Positions 1-7,563 of a stretch of 12,817 nt of DNA are shown piece after piece; position 1 is the first letter of the stretch; each line of letters begins with the position of its first letter. A program made the translations under genes and the position numbers. Where the stretch lies: NCBI GenBank assembly GCA_025463615.1, contig JAODAU010000117.1, positions 1-12,817 on the forward strand, in the 5' to 3' direction. Origin of the DNA: Microbacteriaceae bacterium (GTDB lineage: Bacteria > Actinomycetota > Actinomycetes > Actinomycetales > Microbacteriaceae). The notes below the pieces were generated by a model that had not been told where the DNA came from, made no database searches, and saw nothing but the letters and a program-made list of their open reading frames with translations.

Positions 1-554
1 CTTCCGATGAGGGTGTTGCAGCCGTTGCTGCCGCTGTAGGTGCCGTTCGCGCGGATGGCCAGGAACGGGGCATCCGGCGTCGCCTCCTCGGCCCAGTAGC
101 CGATCGGGAAGACGACGGATCGGGCCACCTTGTCGTTGGCCCGCATCAGCGTGAGGGTGGGCGCGTTGTCCCAGCTGCGCAGCGAGAGCGCGCCGTCGCG
201 CACGCTCACGCCGCTGGCGCGGAGCAGCGCATTCGGGATCGCGTTCCCCGCGCAGATGGTCGGGATCTGCGGCCCGGCGATCGTGTTGAACGATCCGTTG
301 GTCTCGACGCGCCAGGTGCCGTGCACCCGGTCGCAGCCGTCGGATGCCGTCCACGTGCCGTTCCTCGCGAAGTTGACGAAGGGCTGCTCGGGCGTGCCGT
401 AGCTGCGCCCGGTGGTCCAGGTGCCGACGATCGCGTCGGCCGTGATGTGCCCCGACGGCGAGATCACCGTGCGCGAGGGGAACGGCACGCAGCCGGCGAG
501 CAGGAGCCCAAGTGACACCATCACCGCGATCGCGGCGACCTTCTTCGAACGCAT
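1..554 (-). CDS. Putative lipoprotein with two META-like motifs, C-terminus cut off by the window edge
   Basis: The reading frame is open from ATG at 554 to the window edge (184 full codons). The N-terminus is a lipoprotein signal: K4-K5, a hydrophobic stretch, then a LLAGC lipobox with Cys22 as the lipidated residue, so the mature protein should be anchored on the outside of the membrane. The visible part holds two similar motifs, NGTWTASDGCDRVHGTW (about residues 65-81) and NGTYSGSNGCNTLIG (about 170-184). Both resemble the G-x-GCN-x3-G motif of META/HslJ-like domains. The strong Shine-Dalgarno AGGGGAG sits 5-6 bases before the ATG. META proteins are small surface or envelope proteins of poorly defined role, and no enzyme function is implied. 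The gene follows the sugar operon on the same strand after an 84-base gap and probably has its own promoter. The lipoprotein call is secure; the META assignment is moderate. Confidence 0.75.
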   Translation of the reverse strand, partial: MRSKKVAAIAVMVSLGLLLAGCVPFPSRTVISPSGHITADAIVGTWTTGRSYGTPEQPFVNFARNGTWTASDGCDRVHGTWRVETNGSFNTIAGPQIPTICAGNAIPNALLRASGVSVRDGALSLRSWDNAPTLTLMRANDKVARSVVFPIGYWAEEATPDAPFLAIRANGTYSGSNGCNTLIG

Positions 555-565
555 GGGGACTCCCC
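555..565 (-). promoter_or_regulatory. Small hairpin over the ribosome binding site of the lipoprotein gene
   Basis: The minus strand reads GAGGGGAGTCCCCATG directly before the lipoprotein start. GGGG and CCCC can pair across a 3-base AGT loop, which would partly hide the Shine-Dalgarno. The stem is only 4 base pairs, so it may have no effect. Confidence 0.25.
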
Positions 566-590
566 TCGGCGACCCTCGTCGCACGCCCCG

Positions 591-617
591 AACCTATGCG
601 CCCCTCACGCCCCGCAA
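591..617 (-). promoter_or_regulatory. Candidate promoter for the lipoprotein gene
   Basis: On the minus strand a TAGGTT element (596-591, fits TANNNT) lies about 37 bases before the lipoprotein start. A TTGCGG lies 15 bases upstream of it (617-612). The same TAGGTT occurs in the better-supported promoter at 11027-11056. The spacer is short and the -35 is a poor match, so this is tentative. I see no convincing terminator between the aldo/keto reductase and this point, so read-through from the sugar operon is possible. Confidence 0.3.
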
Positions 618-638
618 CTCACCCGCAACGGGCGACCG

Positions 639-1532
639 TCACCGCCAGAAGGCGGGCGGAATGGGGTGGGAGAACGCGGTGACGTCGGCGTGCACCTCGG
701 CCGGGGCGCGGAGGCCGACCAGCACCGTGGATACCGCGGGGTGGGTCAGCGGAAACTGCAGCGCCGCCGCCAGCACCGGCACCCCGAACGCATCGCACGC
801 CGCCCGAACCGCGGGCGAGGGCGTGAGCGCGTCGCCGAAGAACACCCCGCCTACAACCACGGAGACACCTCTGGCCAATGCCTCCGGGAGCAGCTCGAGC
901 CCGGCCGCGCGCTCGGCAAGGTTCCACGTGCGGGCGGCGAGCACGACATCCGAGTCGGTGTCACGCAGCACCCGGACCAGACCGTCGCTGCCGTTCATGC
1001 CGGCGCCGTACGACCGGATGACGCCCTGCCGCCGCAGCTCGTCCAGCGCGACGAACGCGCCCCCGAGCGACTGCTCGTAGTGCGGACCGTCCGCGTCGTG
1101 CACGTAGACGATGTCGATGCGGTCGGTGCCGAGACGCCGCATGCTGTCGTCGAGCGAGCGCCGGGCGCCATCCGCGCTGTAGTCGTAGACCCGGCCGAGG
1201 TGCGATCGCACCGCGAACCCCTGCGTGTCCTCGCGCACACCGCGCCCGCTGTCGAAGAGCAGGCGCCCCACCTTCGTGGAGAGCACGTACTCGTCGCGCG
1301 GGTAGGCCGAGAGGGCGCGGCCGAGCCGCTCCTCGGCGAGACCGATGCCGTAATGGGGGGCGACGTCGAAGTAGCGCATGCCCGCATCCCACGCCGCGTG
1401 GACCGTGGCCTCGGCATCCTCGTCGGAGACCTCGGTGCCGAGGTTGCCGATGGGCGCGCCGCCGAACGACAGACGCGGAACGGTGAGGCCGCCGCGCCCG
1501 AGCGGGAGGCGCTCGTCGAGCGTCGGGCTCAC
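639..1532 (-). CDS. Aldo/keto reductase, L-fucose / D-threo-aldose 1-dehydrogenase type
   Basis: A 297-residue cytoplasmic NAD(P)-dependent oxidoreductase with the aldo/keto reductase barrel. The catalytic tetrad is visible: Asp56 in FDVAPHYG, Tyr61, Lys87 in LSTKVGR and His145 in VYVHDAD. The N-terminal pattern (LGRGGLTVPRLSFGGAPIGNL), the FDVAPHYG motif and the insert around residues 94-118 resemble the subgroup that oxidises free aldoses such as L-fucose, D-arabinose or L-galactose at C1 to the lactone. That substrate range is family knowledge, not visible here. The start is GTG at 1532; it overlaps the TGA of the upstream GH2 gene in a GTGA junction, which argues for translational coupling. 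It is the last gene of the catabolic operon and would act on a sugar released by the glycosidases. A role as a general aldehyde reductase cannot be excluded. Confidence 0.88.
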   Translation of the reverse strand: MSPTLDERLPLGRGGLTVPRLSFGGAPIGNLGTEVSDEDAEATVHAAWDAGMRYFDVAPHYGIGLAEERLGRALSAYPRDEYVLSTKVGRLLFDSGRGVREDTQGFAVRSHLGRVYDYSADGARRSLDDSMRRLGTDRIDIVYVHDADGPHYEQSLGGAFVALDELRRQGVIRSYGAGMNGSDGLVRVLRDTDSDVVLAARTWNLAERAAGLELLPEALARGVSVVVGGVFFGDALTPSPAVRAACDAFGVPVLAAALQFPLTHPAVSTVLVGLRAPAEVHADVTAFSHPIPPAFWR

Positions 1533-3364
1533 GTTCGGTCTGGCTCAGCCGGGAGTCCCGTCATGCGGTGCCGCTCGCTCACGCCGGTGACCATCCCGCG
1601 CAGGCGGTCGATCGGCAGCTTGGGCGTGCGGTCGGCGCGGAGCAGGCCGTTCGACTCCTGGAGCGTGTCGGTGAGCTGCGTGTAGCAGAACCCGGCGAGC
1701 ACGGGCGAGGAGAGCAGCGCGGCGAAGAGCCCGCCCACGACAGAGTCGAACTCCGCGTCCGAGGCGACCACCTCGTAGCCCCAGGTGCTGTCGCCGGCGT
1801 AGGAGACGCCGCCGAACTCGGTGACCATCAGCGGCGCGAGCCCCGCGTCGAACAGCTCGAGCTGGTGCTCGGTGAGCACGGGCCGGCGGAGCTGCGGCCC
1901 CTGCCCGGTGAGCGCGGCCCGCACGGCGACCGCGTCGCCGTACCGGGCTCGCAGCAGCTCCGGGTCGGCGCTGTAGTCGTGGATCGTGAGAATGTCGCTG
2001 TCCACGTGCTCCCAGCCGTCGTTCGAGACGACGGGTCGCGTCGGGTCGATGGCGCGGGTGAGCGAGGCGAGCGCCTGCAGGTACTCGCGCTGGGGTCGGG
2101 AGGTCGCGACATCCTGCACCCCCCAGCTCTCGTTCGCCGGCACCCAGGTGACGATCGACGGATGATTGCGATACTGCCGCACGATCTGCTGCCATTCGCC
2201 GGACAGCAGCCACACCGCTCGCGGGCTGAACGCGTACGCCGCCGCGGTCTCGCCCCAGACGAGCAGGCCGAGCCGGTCGGCCCAGTAGAGCAGCCGTGGG
2301 TCCTCCACCTTCTGGTGGATGCGGGCCGCGTTGAACCCGAGCGCCCGGATCGCCTCCACCTCGGCACGGTAATGGGCGACGGTCGGCGCGGTGAGGTGGC
2401 TCTCGTCCCACCAGCCCTGCTCGAGCACGGACCGCACGAAATACGGCACCCCGTTGAGGCGGAATGCGCCGTCGCCGACGGTGGTCGAACGGATGCCGAG
2501 GTAGCTGGCCACCTCGTCGACGACCGCGCCTGCCTCGTTCACGACCAGCACGGCATCCACCAGGTGCGGCGCCTCGGGCGACCACAGCAGGCCCTCGCGG
2601 GACTGCGCGTTGCGTAGCGCCGCGAGTTCGACGGTGACCCGGGATCGCGCCGCCGTCGGGCGGAGGGTCACCGCCGCGAGCTCGGCCTCGCCGACCCGCA
2701 GCGCCACGTCGATCGTCGTGCCGGGGAGCGGCCTGCGGGCCAGCTCGATCGTGGCGGTCACCGTCGCCGCGGCGACATCGGACTGCCAGTCGACCGACTC
2801 GATGTGCTGCGGGGCGACCGTCTCGAGCCAGACCGACCGCCAGATCCCGGTCGACCTGCGGTACCAGATCACATGCGGCTCGAGCTCCCAGTCCTGCTTG
2901 CCGCGGGGCGCCTCGACGTCGTCGGGCTGGTCCTCCGCGCGCACGACGAGCGTGTGCTCGGTGAAAGCCGGGTCGAGGTGATCGGTGATGTCGACCGCGA
3001 ACGCGGTCTGGCCGCCGCTGTGCGAGGTCACGAGCGCGCCGTCGATCCAGACGCTCGCGTCGTGGTCGACCGCGCCGAAATGCAGGATCGTGCGCTGGCC
3101 CGATCCGCCCGGCACGTCGACGCGCCGCCGGTACCAGACAACCGGGTGGAAGGCCGGGTCGCCGATTCCGGATGCCGCGCTCTCCGGCACGAACGGAACG
3201 GTGATCTCGAGTGGGAACGCACCGCCGCCCGCAAACCAGCGCTCCGCCAGGCCGAGACCCTCGTCGTCGTAGGCGAACTCCCATGCGCCGTCGAGCGACT
3301 CCCATCGCTCGCGCACGAGCTGCGGACGCGGGTACGTGCCGTCCTGGAGCGATGCGGCGATCAC
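1529..3364 (-). CDS. Glycoside hydrolase family 2 beta-glycosidase
   Basis: This 611-residue protein has the GH2 order: an N-terminal sugar-binding jelly roll (about 14-185, with WYRRSTGIWRSVWLE), an Ig-like domain (about 187-290) and a TIM barrel (about 291-595). The acid/base is Glu412 in WVPANESWG and the nucleophile is Glu516 in MVTEFGG. There is no signal peptide, so it acts on imported substrate. Its length is close to beta-glucuronidase and much shorter than LacZ. However, the NxKG motif that binds the glucuronate carboxylate in UidA-type enzymes is replaced by ESNG (570-573), so a neutral beta-glycoside is more likely than a glucuronide. GTG at 3364 is chosen as the start because it forms a GTGA overlap with the upstream stop and the GH2 N-terminal pattern begins just after it. 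The frame stays open upstream to 3841, but that stretch is the shadow of the neighbouring gene. Confidence 0.9.
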   Translation of the reverse strand: MIAASLQDGTYPRPQLVRERWESLDGAWEFAYDDEGLGLAERWFAGGGAFPLEITVPFVPESAASGIGDPAFHPVVWYRRRVDVPGGSGQRTILHFGAVDHDASVWIDGALVTSHSGGQTAFAVDITDHLDPAFTEHTLVVRAEDQPDDVEAPRGKQDWELEPHVIWYRRSTGIWRSVWLETVAPQHIESVDWQSDVAAATVTATIELARRPLPGTTIDVALRVGEAELAAVTLRPTAARSRVTVELAALRNAQSREGLLWSPEAPHLVDAVLVVNEAGAVVDEVASYLGIRSTTVGDGAFRLNGVPYFVRSVLEQGWWDESHLTAPTVAHYRAEVEAIRALGFNAARIHQKVEDPRLLYWADRLGLLVWGETAAAYAFSPRAVWLLSGEWQQIVRQYRNHPSIVTWVPANESWGVQDVATSRPQREYLQALASLTRAIDPTRPVVSNDGWEHVDSDILTIHDYSADPELLRARYGDAVAVRAALTGQGPQLRRPVLTEHQLELFDAGLAPLMVTEFGGVSYAGDSTWGYEVVASDAEFDSVVGGLFAALLSSPVLAGFCYTQLTDTLQESNGLLRADRTPKLPIDRLRGMVTGVSERHRMTGLPAEPDRT

Positions 3365-4374
3365 GCGACCGCCGCCGTGGCCACGCGCCGGCCCCCCTCG
3401 TACGACGCGATGATCGCCTCGGCGAGCTCCAGCGCCCGCCGCCCGGCGCTCGCGGGCACGGGCGGTGGCGCCCCGTCGCGCAGCGCGGGCAGCAGGCGGT
3501 CGACGTGCCGGTCGAACGTGCCGTGGAAGCCGCGCGCCTCGTCGTTGAAGTACCCCGCCTGCCACACGCGGGCGGTCTCGTCGCCGGCCAGCGAGATCGA
3601 GAGCGACCGCACCGTGTCGTGGATGACGGCCCGCCCGAGCGTGCCGTTCAGCTCCACGAGCTGGCTGTCCGGGTAGGCGTACGAGGAGTCGTAGCTGCCG
3701 AGCAGCGTGCCGACAGCGCGGTTCTCGAACTCGAGCGCGACCGCGATCGTGCTGAAGGCCCCGTAGGTCTTGTTCGTCATCTGCGCCATCACCGAGGAGA
3801 TCGGACCGAACATCAGCTCGAGCATGTCGAGCCCGTGGCACTGCGTCTCGATGAGGTTGGCGTGCGGGGACTCGCCGAGGTTGGCCTCGCCGCCGAACCG
3901 CCAGGTCGCGAACACCGGCTCGCCCAGAACGCCCTCATCGATCGCCGCCTTCGCGCGAAGCACCGGCTCGGCGAAGCGGTGGTTGAAGTTGATGCCGAAG
4001 AAGGTGCCCTGCGCCTCGGCGAGCGCGATCAGCTCGTCCGCCTCGGCGAGCGAGAACACGAGCGGCTTCTCCACGAGCAGCGGCACCCCGTGCGCGAGCA
4101 GGCGGCGGGTGACCTCGAAGTGGCCCTCGTTCGGCAGGCAGACGGTCACGAGGTCGGGGTGCTCGAGCTCGAGCATCCGGTCCAGGTCCGTGTACGCGCG
4201 GGTGCCGAATTCGGATGCGCGCGCCTCGGTCTTCGCCGGCGTGCGCCCCAGCACGCCCACCAGCTCCGTGTCGCGGCGGCGGGAGAAGATGCGCGCGTGC
4301 TGCTCTCCCCAGCCGCCCGCCCCGACCACGGCGACCCGGAGCGCGCCCGCCTCGGAGACCTGCGCGTTGCTCAC
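3361..4374 (-). CDS. Gfo/Idh/MocA family NAD(P)-dependent oxidoreductase
   Basis: A 337-residue cytoplasmic dehydrogenase. The Rossmann fingerprint GAGGWG is at residues 18-23, the family EKP signature (VEKPL) at 102-104, and the C-terminal alpha/beta substrate domain contains QCHGLDMLELMFG, where His180 is the probable catalytic histidine. Family members oxidise or reduce hydroxyls of sugars, inositols and glycosides, including 3-keto-glycoside and levoglucosan chemistry; the exact reaction cannot be read from sequence. The start is GTG at 4374, overlapping the TGA of the upstream dehydrogenase (GTGA), and the stop overlaps the GTG of the GH2 gene in the same way. Its place between two glycosidases and two other dehydrogenases suggests it modifies the imported glycoside or the released sugar. 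Confidence 0.9.
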   Translation of the reverse strand: MSNAQVSEAGALRVAVVGAGGWGEQHARIFSRRRDTELVGVLGRTPAKTEARASEFGTRAYTDLDRMLELEHPDLVTVCLPNEGHFEVTRRLLAHGVPLLVEKPLVFSLAEADELIALAEAQGTFFGINFNHRFAEPVLRAKAAIDEGVLGEPVFATWRFGGEANLGESPHANLIETQCHGLDMLELMFGPISSVMAQMTNKTYGAFSTIAVALEFENRAVGTLLGSYDSSYAYPDSQLVELNGTLGRAVIHDTVRSLSISLAGDETARVWQAGYFNDEARGFHGTFDRHVDRLLPALRDGAPPPVPASAGRRALELAEAIIASYEGGRRVATAAVA

Positions 4375-5387
4375 TCCGCGCCCTCCTGCGTGACGACCAC
4401 CTTGCCGGTCTCGCCGGCGAGGAAGAGGGCGAACGCCTCATCCAGCCGCTCGACCGGGAAGCGGTGGGTGATGACCCGTGAGACGACGTCCTTGTGCTCC
4501 CGCAGCAGCGCGAGGTTGCCGGCGAGTTCGTCGTAGCGGAAGTACTCGCTGCCGAGCACGGCGTGCTCCGGCTCGAGCAGGTCGCGCGAGACGTCGAGGG
4601 TCACGGTCTCGCCGTGGCCGACGCAGACCAGCACCCCTCGCTTGGAGAGCACGTCGAGGGCCGCGCGCCGGGCGACCTCGCGGCCGGACGAGTCGAAGGC
4701 GACATCCGGGCGGCCGACCTGTGCCATGGCGGCCGGGTCGGTGGCGTCGATGGGGATGCCGCCGAAGGTCGCCGCGAAGTCGCGGCGCCAGGCGGAGACG
4801 TCGCTGATGTAGATCGGCACCTCCGTGCCGTACCGCAGCGTGGCCATCACGAGGATGCCGAGGCCGATCGGCCCGGCGCCGGAGATGAAGACCGACTCGA
4901 TGTCGGGGCGCACGAGCTCCGCCCGGCCGAGCGCGTGGCTGCTGGTGCCCATGACATCCAGGAGCATGGTGGCCGTGTCGAGCTCGATGTCGTCGGTGAT
5001 GGGGAAGAAGTTGGTCTCGTGCACCACCTCGTAGGGCCCGTAGCCGCCGTCGACGTTGATGCCCATGTCGCCGCGCTTGGCCAGGCACTGGTTGGTGGCG
5101 CCGAGCAGGCAGCTGCGGCATTCGCCGCAGTAGTCCATGAGGTAGACCACGCCGCGGGTGCCGACGGCGGTCGACGTTCCGGGCCCGGCCGCGACGACCA
5201 CACCCGCCGTCTCGTGGCCCGCGATGTGTGCGGCGCCGCCGAGGAAGAAGCCGCGGTCGGTGCCGCAGATCGCGTTGGCGCGTGCCGAGATGAGCAACTC
5301 ACCCTCCCCGGGCTCGCGGTACTCCCGCTGGACGAGGGCGATCTTTCCCCCGCCGGTGAAGATCGGGGCGGTTGCGGTGCGTGACAT
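4371..5387 (-). CDS. Zinc-dependent medium-chain alcohol/polyol dehydrogenase
   Basis: This 338-residue protein belongs to the MDR superfamily (threonine/sorbitol dehydrogenase-like). Catalytic zinc ligands are Cys41 (AICGTD) and His58-Glu59 (AGHETAG). The structural zinc lobe is complete, with Cys87, Cys90, Cys93 and Cys101. The nucleotide-binding turn SGAGPIGLG is at 169-177 and the following acidic position (SDVS, Asp196) favours NAD over NADP. It should oxidise a secondary hydroxyl of a sugar or polyol in the cytoplasm. The start is ATG at 5387; the A is shared with the TGA of the upstream gene (TGATG), and GAGAAAG about 7 bases upstream can serve as ribosome binding site. A GTG one codon earlier (5390) would give the GTGA overlap used elsewhere in this operon and is an equal alternative. 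The frame remains open upstream, but that part is a shadow of the GH1-like gene. Confidence 0.88.
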   Translation of the reverse strand: MSRTATAPIFTGGGKIALVQREYREPGEGELLISARANAICGTDRGFFLGGAAHIAGHETAGVVVAAGPGTSTAVGTRGVVYLMDYCGECRSCLLGATNQCLAKRGDMGINVDGGYGPYEVVHETNFFPITDDIELDTATMLLDVMGTSSHALGRAELVRPDIESVFISGAGPIGLGILVMATLRYGTEVPIYISDVSAWRRDFAATFGGIPIDATDPAAMAQVGRPDVAFDSSGREVARRAALDVLSKRGVLVCVGHGETVTLDVSRDLLEPEHAVLGSEYFRYDELAGNLALLREHKDVVSRVITHRFPVERLDEAFALFLAGETGKVVVTQEGAE

Positions 5388-6703
5388 CACAGTGCTTTCT
5401 CTTGGTCGAATGACGGGGTCGTTGTGGCCAGCGCGCGGAACGCGTCGACGGCGGCCGTGTGGTTGCGCCGGATCGAGTCCGGCCCCTCGCTGAGGCTCCA
5501 CAGCCCCATGCGGCGGAAGTAGGAGGTGAGACCGTCGGTCGTGGGGGGCGGCACGACGGGCGAGATCACGCCGTCGATGCGCACGTAGAACTCCTCGACC
5601 ACGGCGCCGCCGGATCCCCAGCTCCAGTCCACGAAGTCGAACAGCGGCCACCAGGTGAGGCCGCGGATGTCGATGCCCTCCTCGCGCAGGGCGGCGACGC
5701 AGTGCGCGGCATCCGTCATCCACTCGACCAGGTGCAGCGGCGCGCCCTCGACCCCGGTCTCGGAGACCATCAGCGGGATGCCGTACCGTTCGTCGAACTC
5801 GCGCAGCACCTGCGCCAGGCCTCCGGTCCACGCGTTGACCACGACGCCGACCGGCTCGCCGTCGACCCGCACGAGTTCGCGCGCCGAGAGCTCCGGGTAG
5901 TAGTTGAGCCCGATCATGTCGGGCACCGGGCAGTCCGTGGTGAGCCCGGCCAGGAATGCGGCGGGGATGCCGAGGCCGACAAGCCAGTCGTGCAGCGGGT
6001 GGTCCGCGCCGACCCGGCCGAGCACGAGGTCGGTCGGCAGGAAGTTCTGCAGGCACAGCTGGTCGCGGCGGGCCACGAGCGAGGGGTCCTCGGTGGACCA
6101 GACGTGGGTCGCCTCGACGTGCACGATCACGGCATCCGGCTGCTCCGCCCTGATCGCGCGGATCGACTCCCGGATGCCGGCGCTCAGGTTCACGATCACG
6201 CGCGCCCAGCCCGCGTCCCCCGACTCATACGGCGGCCAGATCGCGCGGAGCCCGGTGAAGGATGCGGTGACCAGCGGCTCGTTGAGCGGCGTGAAGTGGT
6301 CGATCCGCCCCCGGTACCTGGCGGCGGCGGCGCCGGCGTAGGCCGCGACGGCCGCCGGGTACCCCGGGTCGGTGAACGACCCCGCGACCCAGTCCGGTGT
6401 GCCGTAGTGCACCAGGTCGAGGATGAGCGTGAGCCCGAGCACATCCACCGCGTACTCGATGACCCGGTCCGCCCAGGCCCAGTCCCACGCGCCCGGCGCC
6501 GGGTTGACCCGGTACCACGGCAGGCCCCAGCGCACGGTCGTGGCTCCCGACTCCTTGATGAGGTCGAAGTCCTCGCGCCACTGCTCGTAGTGCTCGGTGG
6601 AGGCGTACTCGTCGAGCGGCTGGCCGGAGCCGCGCAACGGCCAGCCGATGTTCGTGTCTTCGATCCCCACGGCCCAGAAGAATGGCCGGTCGCGGTTGTT
6701 CAT
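5387..6703 (-). CDS. GH1-like beta-glycosidase
   Basis: A 438-residue protein with the layout of clan GH-A family 1 enzymes. It shows TTVRWGLPWYRVNPAPG (about 55-71), LVHYGTPDW (about 97-105), FTPLNEP with acid/base Glu142, and MVSETGVEG with nucleophile Glu315. The family's usual TENG around the nucleophile is SETG here, so it is a divergent member. There is no signal peptide, so it should hydrolyse a beta-linked disaccharide or glycoside, perhaps a 6-phosphate form, after uptake. ATG at 6703 overlaps the TGA of the upstream permease gene (ATGA). The frame stays open to 7381 but the GH1 N-terminus (FFWAVGIEDTNIGWP) begins right after this ATG. Together with the GH2 enzyme it gives the operon two retaining beta-glycosidases, which may act on different bonds or different imported glycosides. 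Confidence 0.82.
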   Translation of the reverse strand: MNNRDRPFFWAVGIEDTNIGWPLRGSGQPLDEYASTEHYEQWREDFDLIKESGATTVRWGLPWYRVNPAPGAWDWAWADRVIEYAVDVLGLTLILDLVHYGTPDWVAGSFTDPGYPAAVAAYAGAAAARYRGRIDHFTPLNEPLVTASFTGLRAIWPPYESGDAGWARVIVNLSAGIRESIRAIRAEQPDAVIVHVEATHVWSTEDPSLVARRDQLCLQNFLPTDLVLGRVGADHPLHDWLVGLGIPAAFLAGLTTDCPVPDMIGLNYYPELSARELVRVDGEPVGVVVNAWTGGLAQVLREFDERYGIPLMVSETGVEGAPLHLVEWMTDAAHCVAALREEGIDIRGLTWWPLFDFVDWSWGSGGAVVEEFYVRIDGVISPVVPPPTTDGLTSYFRRMGLWSLSEGPDSIRRNHTAAVDAFRALATTTPSFDQEKAL

Positions 6704-7563
6704 TTGAGTCCTGTCGTTGCGATGCCCTGCACGAAGTAGCGCTGGGCGAGGAAGAAGGCGATGGCGAGCGGCAGCAGGCTGATGGTGGCGCCCGCCATCA
6801 GCACGGCGTAGTCGACCACGTACTGGCCGCCGAAGAGCGTGAGCCCGGCGGGGATGGTGCGCATGTCGGTATTGCTCGTGACGACCAGCGGCCAGAGGAA
6901 GTCGTTCCAGTTGTTCATGAACTGGAACACCGCCAGGGTGGCGAGCGCCGGCTTCGCCAGCGGCATCATGATCTGCGCGTAGATGCGGAACTCGCCCGCG
7001 CCGTCGATCCTGGCCGCCGAGTCGAGGTCGCGGGGCACCGAGACGAAGAACTGCCGAAGCAGGAAGATGCCGAACGCGCTCGTCGCCCGCGGCACGATGA
7101 GCCCCTGGTAGGTGTCGAGCCAGTGGAAGTCGAAGATCATCTGGAACAACGGGATCAGCGTGATCTGGTACGGCACCATCAGGGTGCCGATGACCAGGAA
7201 GAACGCGATGTTCTTTCCCGGGAAGTCGAGCCGGGCGAGGGCGTAGGCCGCCATCGAGTCGAACAGCACCGAGATGACCGTGACGCCGCCCGCGAAGATC
7301 ACGGAGTTGAGGAACAGCCGGGCGAACGGCAGCTCCTTCCAGATGTTGGCGTACCCCTCGAGAGACCAGTGCGCGGGCCACAGCTGTGCCGGCAGCGCGA
7401 AGACATCCTTCTCCGTCTTGAAGGAGGTGAGCACCATCCAGACGAACGGGAAGATGACGAACAGGGCGACGACCACGATGAGCGCCCAGCCCAGGATCGT
7501 GAGCGTCAGGCGAAGCGGGGTGCGCTTCTCGCGCAGGTAGATGGGAACGGAACTAGTCGACAT
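6700..7563 (-). CDS. Carbohydrate ABC transporter permease, MalG-like (CUT1)
   Basis: A 287-residue inner-membrane permease with about six hydrophobic segments (roughly 22-44, 85-107, 119-141, 155-172, 207-228 and 253-275). The EAA loop that docks to the ATPase is visible at about 183-205 (AARIDGAGEF...PLAKP), in the normal place before the fifth segment. The N-terminus and the C-terminal YFVQGIATTGLK are typical of the MalG-type second permease. The gene starts with ATG at 7563, inside the 3' end of the upstream permease gene (11-base overlap), so the two subunits are probably made in equal amounts. Partners are the permease at 7553-8479 and the binding protein at 8545-9804. Confidence 0.95.
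   Translation of the reverse strand: MSTSSVPIYLREKRTPLRLTLTILGWALIVVVALFVIFPFVWMVLTSFKTEKDVFALPAQLWPAHWSLEGYANIWKELPFARLFLNSVIFAGGVTVISVLFDSMAAYALARLDFPGKNIAFFLVIGTLMVPYQITLIPLFQMIFDFHWLDTYQGLIVPRATSAFGIFLLRQFFVSVPRDLDSAARIDGAGEFRIYAQIMMPLAKPALATLAVFQFMNNWNDFLWPLVVTSNTDMRTIPAGLTLFGGQYVVDYAVLMAGATISLLPLAIAFFLAQRYFVQGIATTGLK

Noticed and set aside
621..631. CCCGCAACGGG hairpin after the aldo/keto reductase as operon terminator
   Set aside because: Four base pairs and no T-run; too weak to call a terminator.
666..1685. Long plus-strand open frames here and elsewhere (for example 1568-2617, 3211-4536, 7541-9331)
   Set aside because: They lie opposite genes with clear family motifs, have Arg/Ala/Gly/Pro-biased composition, and show no recognisable domain or ribosome binding site; typical of high-GC DNA.
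3365..3841. Upstream extension of the GH2 frame (to a 770-residue protein)
   Set aside because: It overlaps the well-supported Gfo/Idh/MocA gene completely, is rich in Arg/Ala as frame shadows are, and the GTG at 3364 gives a perfect junction and family N-terminus.
5388..6056. Upstream extension of the zinc dehydrogenase frame (561 residues)
   Set aside because: It lies inside the GH1-like gene in another frame and shows no domain; the dehydrogenase family N-terminus begins at 5387.
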